Of a stretch of 6,816 bases of DNA, positions 1 through 4,377 are shown piece after piece. The DNA is from CAZGTQ01 sp964528575. GTDB lineage: Bacteria > Planctomycetota > UBA1135 > GCA-002686595. Under the pieces are notes generated by a model, which saw nothing but the letters and a program-made list of their open reading frames with translations, was not told the DNA's origin and made no database searches. The stretch covers positions 1 to 6,816 of the forward strand of contig CAZGTQ010000240.1 of assembly GCA_964528575.1 (NCBI GenBank), read 5' to 3'. A program made the position numbers and the translations under genes. Positions within the stretch are counted from its first letter, which is position 1; each line of letters begins with the position of its first letter.

Positions 1-546
1 CGCCGACACCGCGTCCTCCGCGCGCAGCCCCGTGCCCAGGTGGCGCAACGGCCGCGCGAGCGCCTCGAGCGCGCCCGCCGCGCCTGCCGCCGCCAGCGCG
101 AGGCCGCACAGCTCGACGCCGCACGGCGCGAGGCCGCACGGCTCGACGCCACGCGGCCTCGGCGCGGGCCCGCGGCCCCCCGTCGTGGGGGCGCTGGGGC
201 CGCTGCGCGCGAGCCACACGAGCGCCGCCGCGCTCGCCGCGATCGCGACCGCGTTGCCCGCGAGCGTCCCGGGCGCGCGCAGCCCCGGCAGCGCCAGGCC
301 GTGCAGCGCGAATCCCGCCGCCGCTGCGAGGAGCAGCGTGACGATCGGCACGCTCGGCTCGAGCGCGCGCGCGCCCGGCACGGCGAGCGCGATCGCGATG
401 GCCAGGAGCGCGCTCGCGCGGAACGCGGTCGCGAGCCACGCCTCGGGCGCGGGCGCTGCGAGCACGTCGAGCCCGGCGGGGGCGCGCGCAAACGAGAGTA
501 GGGCTCCGGCGACCAGACCGAAGGCGAGGACGCGCGCGGTGCGCAT
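1..546 (-). CDS. Membrane protein, N-terminal part, cut by the left edge; possibly SpeE-like membrane family
   Basis: On the minus strand the frame from the ATG at 546-544 stays open for 182 codons to the window edge, so the C-terminus is missing. The protein starts MRTARVLAFG and is rich in Ala, Leu and Gly. Hydrophobic stretches lie at about residues 5-20, 40-57, 66-86, 93-113 and 147-163, so it is probably a multi-pass inner-membrane protein. A Pro/Gly-rich linker (about 114-134) leads into a cysteine-bearing pentapeptide repeat (130-149). Residues 151-182 (G-A-x-G-A-L-E-x-L, then L-G-T, then A-V-S-A) loosely resemble the first membrane segment of the fused MFS/spermidine-synthase-like proteins; this is a weak resemblance and inference only. 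Third codon positions are almost all G or C, as in a real gene of this genome, and the gene diverges from mutY across 67 bases. A GGAG lies only 2 bases before the ATG, so the ribosome-binding site is poor. An ATG at 557 is in a different frame that reads as Arg/Ser/Pro low complexity. Confidence 0.68.
   Translation of the reverse strand, partial: MRTARVLAFGLVAGALLSFARAPAGLDVLAAPAPEAWLATAFRASALLAIAIALAVPGARALEPSVPIVTLLLAAAAGFALHGLALPGLRAPGTLAGNAVAIAASAAALVWLARSGPSAPTTGGRGPAPRPRGVEPCGLAPCGVELCGLALAAAGAAGALEALARPLRHLGTGLRAEDAVSA
100..159 (-). repeat. Four 15-bp tandem units encoding a (E/A)-(P/L)-C-G-(L/V) pentapeptide repeat
   Basis: The plus strand shows four units of 15 bases at 100-114, 115-129, 130-144 and 145-159. 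Units 1 and 3 differ at one base (GAGGCCGCAC then A or G, then GCTC); unit 2 is a close variant and unit 4 is degenerate. Because 15 is a multiple of 3, the array is in frame with the minus-strand membrane gene and encodes RPRGV, EPCGL, APCGV and ELCGL at residues 130-149. Three of the four units carry a Cys-Gly pair. The pattern looks like slippage or duplication within a linker and is not the A(D/N)LXX pentapeptide-repeat family. Confidence 0.8.
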
Positions 547-600
547 CGCTCCAGCATGACGCGGCTGCGCGCGGCGCTCCAGTCGGCCGCTCGCGGCGCG

Positions 601-606
601 TAGACT
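601..606 (+). promoter_or_regulatory. Putative -10 element TAGACT for mutY, probably leaderless
   Basis: TAGACT fits the TAnnnT form of a sigma-70 -10 hexamer and stands in sequence made almost only of G and C. Only 7 bases (GCGCGCG) separate it from the mutY ATG. If it is the -10 element, transcription would begin at or within a base or two of the start codon, giving a leaderless mRNA, which agrees with the lack of any Shine-Dalgarno sequence. No good -35 hexamer is visible about 17 bases upstream. The assignment rests on the hexamer, its position and its recurrence before other genes here. Confidence 0.45.
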
Positions 607-613
607 GCGCGCG

Positions 614-1705
614 ATGACCGATGCGGACGCGGAGCTGCGCCGGCGGCTGCTCGACTGGTACGCCGGGGCGCGGCGCGATCTGCCGTGGCGGCGGACGCGC
701 GACCCGTACGCGATCTGGGTGAGCGAGGCGATGCTCCAGCAGACGCGCGTCGCCCTCGTCGCGCCGTACTGGGAGCGGTTCCTCGCGCGGTTCCCCGACG
801 TCGCCGCGCTCGCCGGCGCGGCCGACGACGACCTGCTGGCCGCCTGGAGCGGCCTGGGCTACTACCGGCGCGCCCGCAGCCTGCGCGCGGCGGCACGGCG
901 CATCCGGGACGAGCACGGCGGCCGCTTCCCGCGCTCCGCCGACGCGCTGCGCGCGCTGCCCGGCATCGGGCCGTACACGGCCGGCGCCGTGCTCTCGATC
1001 GCGTTCGACGCGCCCGAGCCGCTCGTCGACGGGAACGTGGCGCGCGTGCTCTCGCGCCTGTTCGCGCTCGACGCGCCGCCCGAGAGCGCGGCGGCGAAGC
1101 GCGCGCTCTGGACGCTGGCCGCGCGGCTCGTGCCCGAGCCGGGCCCCGAGCGCGACCGCGGCCCGGGTGCGTGGAACCAGGCGTTGATGGAGCTCGGCGC
1201 GCTCGTGTGCGCGCCGCGCGAGCCGCGCTGCGACGCGTGCCCGGTGCGCGCTTCGTGCGCGGCGCTCGCGGCCGGGCTCACCGCGCAGCTCCCGCGGCCC
1301 GCGCGGCGCGCGGAGCCGCTCGACGTCGCGCTCGACGTGCTGCTCGTCGTCGCTGCCGGCCGGGTCCTCGCGCTGCGCCGGCCCGAGACGGGGCGCATGG
1401 CGGGGCTCTTCGAGTGCCCGACGCGCGAGCGCGGCTCCGCGTTCCTGTGGCCCGCCGACTTCGCGGCCGGAGCGCGGCTCGCGGCCGGCGCCGAGCTGGG
1501 CGCGCTGACGCACGGCATCACGCGGCACCGGATCCGCGCGCGCGTGCTCGCGGGCAGCGTGAGCGGGCCGGTCCGCGCACCGTACGCGTGGCTCGACCCG
1601 CGCGCCGCTCGCGGGCACGGGTGGACCGGGATGTCGCGCAAGCTGCTCGCGCGACCGTTCGCGCGGGCGGCGCTCGACCTCGCTTCGGGCGCCGGGACGC
1701 GGTAG
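614..1705 (+). CDS. mutY: Adenine DNA glycosylase MutY
   Basis: This 363-residue protein is a base-excision-repair enzyme that removes adenine mispaired with 8-oxoguanine, preventing G:C to T:A transversions. The glycosylase core covers about residues 8-215. LPWRRTRDPYAIWVSEAMLQ carries the expected catalytic Glu (E38), followed by Q-T-R-V. The helix-hairpin-helix LPGIGPYTAG is at 115-124 and is followed by VDGNVARVLSR with the catalytic Asp (D139). C199, C206, C209 and C215 form the C-x6-C-x2-C-x5-C cluster that binds a 4Fe-4S centre. Residues of about 235-350 are the NUDIX-like C-terminal domain that reads 8-oxoG, including RMAGLFECP (261-269). Its recognition loop reads H-G-I-T-R-H (300-305), where the best-studied enzymes have F-S-H, a conservative but notable variant. 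The length is normal for the family. The ATG at 614 is the first start and fits the family N-terminus. The protein has only two lysines, reflecting strong GC pressure. The TAG stop overlaps the putative promoter of the next gene. Confidence 0.96.
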   Translation: MTDADAELRRRLLDWYAGARRDLPWRRTRDPYAIWVSEAMLQQTRVALVAPYWERFLARFPDVAALAGAADDDLLAAWSGLGYYRRARSLRAAARRIRDEHGGRFPRSADALRALPGIGPYTAGAVLSIAFDAPEPLVDGNVARVLSRLFALDAPPESAAAKRALWTLAARLVPEPGPERDRGPGAWNQALMELGALVCAPREPRCDACPVRASCAALAAGLTAQLPRPARRAEPLDVALDVLLVVAAGRVLALRRPETGRMAGLFECPTRERGSAFLWPADFAAGARLAAGAELGALTHGITRHRIRARVLAGSVSGPVRAPYAWLDPRAARGHGWTGMSRKLLARPFARAALDLASGAGTR

Positions 1706-1708
1706 CTT
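1703..1708 (+). promoter_or_regulatory. Putative -10 element TAGCTT for the glycosyltransferase, overlapping the mutY stop
   Basis: GCGGTAGCTT places a TAnnnT hexamer 11 bases before the ATG at 1720. The first three bases are the mutY stop codon TAG. The GCGGTA context matches the hexamers at 3228 and 6650, which favours a promoter, but here the TA could be present simply because a stop codon is needed. No -35 hexamer is evident. The glycosyltransferase may also be served by read-through from mutY. Confidence 0.3.
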
Positions 1709-1719
1709 CGGCGCGCTCG

Positions 1720-2676
1720 ATGAGCGAGGCCATGGAGACGACGGCCGCGACGGGGCCCGCGCGGGGGCCGTCGCCGGCGCAGCGCGAGGAGCGCCTGAGC
1801 GCGCAGGGCGTGACGATCGTCGTGCCCGCGTACGACGAGGAGCGCGGCATCGAGGGCGTCGTGCAGCGGCTGTCGGCGCTCGAGCTGGGCGTGCCGCTCG
1901 AGCTGGTCGTCGTCGACGACGGCTCGCAGGACCGCACGTCCGCGATCCTCGCCCGGCTCGACGAGCAGCTGCCGCGGCTGCGCGTCGTGCGCCACTCGGT
2001 CAACCAGGGCTATGGAGCGGCGCTCAAGACGGGCTTCGCGCAGGCGAGCCACGAGATCGTCGTCATCACGGACGCGGACGGGACCTACCCGGAGTCGAGC
2101 ATCGCGGCGCTGCTCGCGTGCATCGACGACGGCGCGGAGATGGCCGTCGGCGCGAGGCGCGGCGCGAACGTCAACATCCCGCTCGTACGCCGGCCGGCGA
2201 AGGCCTTCCTGCGGATGCTCGCGTCGTTCCTCGCGGGCACGCCGATCCCCGACCTGAACTCGGGGCTGCGCGCGATGCGCCGCGACCTCGTGCTCGCCTA
2301 CCGGCCGATCCTGCCGCAGGGGTTCAGCTTCACGACGACGATCACGCTCGCGTCGCTGACGAACCACCACCGCGTCGACTACGTCGACATCGACTACGCC
2401 GCGCGCGCGGGCGCGTCGAAGATCCGGCCGATCCGCGACACGCTCGGATTCCTGAGCCTGATCGTGCGCACGGTCGTCTACTTCAATCCGCTCAAGGTCT
2501 TCTATCCGTTCGCGCTGGCGATCCTCGTGCTCTTGCTCGCGTCGCTGTACTACGACCTCCTCGTGCTCGATCCGCCGAACGTCGGCGACAAGACCGTGCT
2601 CCTGTTCGTCACGTTCGTGCAGGTGCTGAGCGTGGGCCTGCTCGCGGACCTGATCGAGAAGAAGTCGCGCCTGTGA
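1720..2676 (+). CDS. Family 2 glycosyltransferase, DPM1/polyprenyl-phosphate type, with two C-terminal membrane helices
   Basis: This 318-residue protein is a GT-A fold family 2 transferase that should move a sugar from a nucleotide-sugar to a polyprenyl-phosphate carrier at the cytoplasmic face of the inner membrane. Visible motifs are VTIVVPAYDEE at 31-41, VVVDDGSQDRT (nucleotide binding) at 63-73, NQGYGAALKTGF at 95-106, TDADGTYP with the metal-binding D-A-D at 117-124, D-L-N-S-G-L-R at 178-184, GFSFTTTITL at 201-210 and A-G-A-S-K-I at 230-235. Two hydrophobic helices follow, at about 257-283 and 291-312, and the protein ends in a basic tail (EKKSRL). The sugar and the acceptor cannot be read from sequence. 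The start at 1720 is chosen because it follows the mutY stop and the TAGCTT element; the in-frame ATG at 1732 is a possible alternative and loses only four residues. An open frame continues upstream through mutY but is Arg-rich shadow. The last base is shared with the next gene. Confidence 0.93.
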   Translation: MSEAMETTAATGPARGPSPAQREERLSAQGVTIVVPAYDEERGIEGVVQRLSALELGVPLELVVVDDGSQDRTSAILARLDEQLPRLRVVRHSVNQGYGAALKTGFAQASHEIVVITDADGTYPESSIAALLACIDDGAEMAVGARRGANVNIPLVRRPAKAFLRMLASFLAGTPIPDLNSGLRAMRRDLVLAYRPILPQGFSFTTTITLASLTNHHRVDYVDIDYAARAGASKIRPIRDTLGFLSLIVRTVVYFNPLKVFYPFALAILVLLLASLYYDLLVLDPPNVGDKTVLLFVTFVQVLSVGLLADLIEKKSRL

Positions 2677-3212
2677 TGCAGACCACGAAACACGTCCGAC
2701 ACGTCGCCGCCGCCGTGGCGCTCGCTCTGGCGTGCGCCGGCTGCAAGTCCGAGCCGCCGCCCGTCGTTCCCGCCGCCGCGCCGCTCGAGCGGGCCGACGC
2801 GATGCCCGCCGCCCCGCACGCGGTCCTCGCCGGGGCGGACGTGCTCGAGATCTACGCGCTCGATCCGTACCCGCCGCGAGCGGACGGGCCGCCGCCGGGC
2901 GACTTGTTCCACGGCTGGCGCATCCGCGGCGCCGCGCAGCTCGCGGACGAGGAGTCGATCCGCGCGCTGCTCGCGCTCGTCTACGCGGGCCTCGAGCCCA
3001 GCCGCGGGAGGCGCGCCGGCTGCTTCCAGCCGCGGCACGGCATCCGCGCGCGCGCGGGCGCCGACGTCGTCGACCTCGTGATCTGCTACGAGTGCATCAC
3101 GGCCGAAGTGCACGGCCCGGGCGACACGCGCGCGCACGTGATCACGTCGCAGGACGTCGAGCCCGCGGTCTCGCAGGCGTTCCGCGACGCGGGGCTGTCG
3201 ATCGCCCGTTGA
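2676..3212 (+). CDS. Lipoprotein of unknown function (paralogue 1 of 2)
   Basis: This 178-residue protein begins with a lipoprotein signal: Lys5 and Arg8, a hydrophobic Ala/Val/Leu core at 10-19, then ALACAGCK with the probable lipidated cysteine at C23 (C20 is possible). A Pro/Ala linker follows. The mature domain has PLER at 36-39, HAVLA at 48-52, LEIYALDP at 57-64, FHGWRIRG at 78-85 and VYAGL at 102-106. After these come CFQPRHGIRAR at 116-126 with C116 and H121, DLVICYEC at 133-140 with C137 and C140, and VHGPGD at 145-150. It is paralogous to the next gene: about 83 of 143 residues match without gaps by my hand alignment. The pattern recalls an uncharacterised family in planctomycetes and some other bacteria (C-F-x-P-R-H then I-C-F-x-C); this is from memory and unchecked. 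The C/H/C-x2-C set could bind a metal or form a disulfide. The ATG overlaps the glycosyltransferase stop (TGATG), so translation is probably coupled. Several Arg-rich shadow frames overlap it. Confidence 0.85.
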   Translation: MQTTKHVRHVAAAVALALACAGCKSEPPPVVPAAAPLERADAMPAAPHAVLAGADVLEIYALDPYPPRADGPPPGDLFHGWRIRGAAQLADEESIRALLALVYAGLEPSRGRRAGCFQPRHGIRARAGADVVDLVICYECITAEVHGPGDTRAHVITSQDVEPAVSQAFRDAGLSIAR

Positions 3213-3227
3213 GCGGCGCTTCTGCGG

Positions 3228-3233
3228 TACGCT
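3228..3233 (+). promoter_or_regulatory. Putative -10 element TACGCT for the second lipoprotein gene
   Basis: The 31 bases between the two lipoprotein genes contain GCGGTACGCT, followed after 10 bases by the ATG at 3244. The hexamer fits TAnnnT and shares GCGGTA with the elements at 1703 and 6650. No Shine-Dalgarno sequence lies between it and the ATG, so the transcript would have almost no leader. This suggests the second paralogue can be expressed apart from the first. A -35 hexamer is not evident. Confidence 0.45.
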
Positions 3234-3243
3234 GACGAGCGCG

Positions 3244-3771
3244 ATGAAGAGCTTGCGTTCTCCGTTCGCCGTCGCGGCGCTCCTCGCGGGCATCGCCGCC
3301 GGCTCGTGCGAGCGCGCGCCGTCGACGCCGACCGACGGGCCGCTCGAGCGCGTCGAAGCGCTGCCCGAACAGGCGCACGCGGTGCTCGCGCCCGCCGGCG
3401 CGCTCGAGATCTTCGCGCTCGATCCGACGTCGATGCAGACCGCCGAGCCGCCCGAGGGCGAGACGTTGCACGGCTACGAGATCCTCGGCCGCGCGACGCT
3501 CGCGGACCCCGCGACGTGCCGCGCGCTGCTCGGCCACGTGTACGCGGGCATCGCCGCCGACGACGGCATCCGCGCCTTGTGCTTCGACCCGCGGCACGGC
3601 ATCCGCGCCCGGTCCGGCGAGGACGTGGTCGAGCTCGTGATCTGCTTCGAGTGCTTCCAGGTCCGAGTGCACGGCCCGGGCGACGCACGCACGAACCTCG
3701 GCACGGTGCAGCGCGTCGAGCCGGCGGTGTCGCGGATCTACCGCGACGCGGGGCTCGCGATCGCGGACTGA
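3244..3771 (+). CDS. Lipoprotein of unknown function (paralogue 2 of 2)
   Basis: This 175-residue protein has a lipoprotein signal peptide: K2 and R5, a hydrophobic core at about 8-19, then I-A-A-G-S-C with the likely lipidated cysteine C22. The mature part aligns without gaps to the preceding protein from PLER (33-36) to the end. Shared motifs are HAVLA at 45-49, LEIFALDP at 54-61, LHGYEILG at 75-82, VYAGI at 99-103, CFDPRHGIRAR at 113-123 with C113 and H118, ELVICFECFQV at 130-140 with C134 and C137, VHGPGD at 142-147 and RDAGLAIA at 167-174. Its I-C-F-E-C-F-Q-V is closer to the form I remember for the wider family than the I-C-Y-E-C-I-T-A of paralogue 1, so this may be the less diverged copy. 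Function is unknown; the protein is expected to be anchored to a membrane facing the periplasm. An extra cysteine (C92) has no partner in paralogue 1. The gene is convergent with the next one, with 9 bases between stop codons. Confidence 0.87.
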   Translation: MKSLRSPFAVAALLAGIAAGSCERAPSTPTDGPLERVEALPEQAHAVLAPAGALEIFALDPTSMQTAEPPEGETLHGYEILGRATLADPATCRALLGHVYAGIAADDGIRALCFDPRHGIRARSGEDVVELVICFECFQVRVHGPGDARTNLGTVQRVEPAVSRIYRDAGLAIAD

Positions 3772-3784
3772 CGGCCGCGGTCAG
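3768..3784. terminator. Short inverted repeat spanning both convergent stop codons; possible two-way terminator
   Basis: CTGAC at 3768-3772 and GTCAG at 3780-3784 are perfect reverse complements around a 7-base GC loop. The left arm contains the TGA of the lipoprotein gene and the right arm contains the TGA (read as TCA) of the minus-strand gene. A stem of five pairs with no T-tract is weak for an intrinsic terminator, and part of the symmetry follows from two TGA stops facing each other. It is the only candidate terminator between these genes. Confidence 0.22.
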
Positions 3785-4212
3785 CCGACTTCGCGGTGGG
3801 CGAAGGCGCCGCGGACGAGGCGGCGCAGGAAGTGCTCGAACTGGCGGCCGTCGGCGGCGGCGGGATCGACGCGGGCGCGCAGCTCGGGGGCGGTCGCGCG
3901 GCCGGCGGCGTCGGAGACGAGGGCGACGGTGCGCGCGGGCGCGAGCGGGACGCCGCGCTCGTCCGCGAGGACCAGGTGCAGCGCGCCGTCGTTCCAGGCG
4001 ATCTCGAGGCGCCGGGCAGCGCCGCCCGGCACCGTGAGGCGGTAGCTGAGCGCGGAATCGGCGGGGTCGTCCCGCGAGAGACAGCCCCCCACGTCGACGC
4101 GCTCGCCGCCGGAAACCAGGATCCGCGCCGCCGTCAGGTCGAGGTCGCGCAGCTTGCGCAGGAGCTGGCGCGCTCCGGCGGGCGCCAGCGGGGTGCTCTG
4201 TTCGGACTGCAT
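3781..4212 (-). CDS. Hypothetical protein, 143 residues
   Basis: I do not recognise this protein. It begins MQSEQSTPLAPAGARQLLRK, has no signal peptide or membrane segment and is probably cytoplasmic. An N-terminal amphipathic helix (about 12-26, ARQLLRKLRDLDL) precedes a middle region (about 27-95) with alternating hydrophobic residues that reads as beta strands: ARILVSGGERVDVGG, SALSYRLTVPGG, RRLEIAWNDGALHLVLADE. The C-terminus (about 120-143) is another amphipathic helix, RQFEHFLRRLVRGAF. The minus strand is preferred over an overlapping plus-strand frame (3796-4242) because its third codon positions are overwhelmingly G or C and its composition is balanced, whereas the plus frame is a Gly/Ala/Arg-rich shadow. 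It is convergent with the second lipoprotein and divergent from the HEAT/VWA gene, with 165 bases between the start codons. Its ATG lacks a clear Shine-Dalgarno site. A small beta-rich binding or regulatory protein is possible, but nothing in the sequence proves a role. Confidence 0.72.
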   Translation of the reverse strand: MQSEQSTPLAPAGARQLLRKLRDLDLTAARILVSGGERVDVGGCLSRDDPADSALSYRLTVPGGAARRLEIAWNDGALHLVLADERGVPLAPARTVALVSDAAGRATAPELRARVDPAAADGRQFEHFLRRLVRGAFAHREVG

Positions 4213-4247
4213 GGGGCCGGTTGCTGGGGCGGGTGGAGCTGACTAGG

Positions 4248-4253
4248 GATGTA
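4248..4253 (-). promoter_or_regulatory. Weak candidate -10 (GCGGTACATC) for the minus-strand 143-residue gene
   Basis: Read on the minus strand, GCGGTACATC lies 35 bases before the ATG at 4212 and shares GCGGTA with the elements before plus-strand genes. Its hexamer TACATC lacks the final T of TAnnnT, and a nearby TAGTCA (4245-4240) is an equally imperfect alternative. No -35 hexamer at 17 bases is seen. Confidence 0.2.
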
Positions 4254-4296
4254 CCGCCGGCAGGGGACTCCAATATCGGCCGGCTCTCGGCGGAAG

Positions 4297-4325
4297 TTGA
4301 CAGCCCCGCCGCGAGGGCTTGGGAT
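4297..4325 (+). promoter_or_regulatory. Sigma-70 type promoter TTGACA-N17-TGGGAT for the HEAT/VWA gene
   Basis: A perfect consensus -35 hexamer, TTGACA, at 4297-4302 is followed after exactly 17 bases by TGGGAT at 4320-4325, which keeps the first T and the last A-T of a -10 element. A perfect TTGACA is unlikely by chance in DNA this GC-rich, and the spacing is ideal. Transcription would start near 4332, giving a leader of roughly 45 bases before the ATG at 4378. The promoter is in the 165-base divergent region, so it could be co-regulated with the minus-strand gene. Confidence 0.6.
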
Positions 4326-4368
4326 GCCCCGCCCGCCCATGCCCGTCTCGCGCGAACCCGGTGCCCCC

Positions 4369-4374
4369 GGTGAA
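4369..4374 (+). promoter_or_regulatory. Ribosome-binding-site-like GGTGAA that supports the start at 4378
   Basis: GGTGAA is followed by CCC and then ATG at 4378. The spacing is short, but it is the only purine-rich stretch close to any candidate start of this gene. The earlier in-frame ATGs at 4249, 4324 and 4339 lack one. Those at 4249 and 4324 lie upstream of, or inside, the promoter, so they could not be translated from its transcript. Confidence 0.4.
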
Positions 4375-4377
4375 CCC

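Noticed and set aside
100..159. Short regular repeats as a CRISPR array
   Set aside because: Units are 15 bp and contiguous with no spacers, are in frame with a coding region and have no cas genes nearby.
32..559. Plus-strand frames at the left end (Ala/Ser/Pro-rich and Arg-rich)
   Set aside because: Low-complexity translations without hydrophobic or domain structure; the minus strand of the same region gives a credible membrane protein.
685..1719. Upstream in-frame extension of the glycosyltransferase through mutY
   Set aside because: It translates to Arg/Ala-rich sequence with no domain and lies in another frame of the clear mutY gene. The family N-terminus fits a start at 1720.
862..2370. 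502-codon minus-strand frame across mutY and the glycosyltransferase
   Set aside because: Arg-rich shadow antisense to two genes with full catalytic motifs.
3796..4242. 148-codon plus-strand frame opposite the 143-residue gene
   Set aside because: Gly/Ala/Arg/Glu-rich with poor third-position bias; the minus strand has the codon pattern of the genome.
3086..4273. 395-codon minus-strand frame over the lipoproteins and beyond
   Set aside because: Arg/Ala/Pro-rich shadow crossing several genes in other frames.
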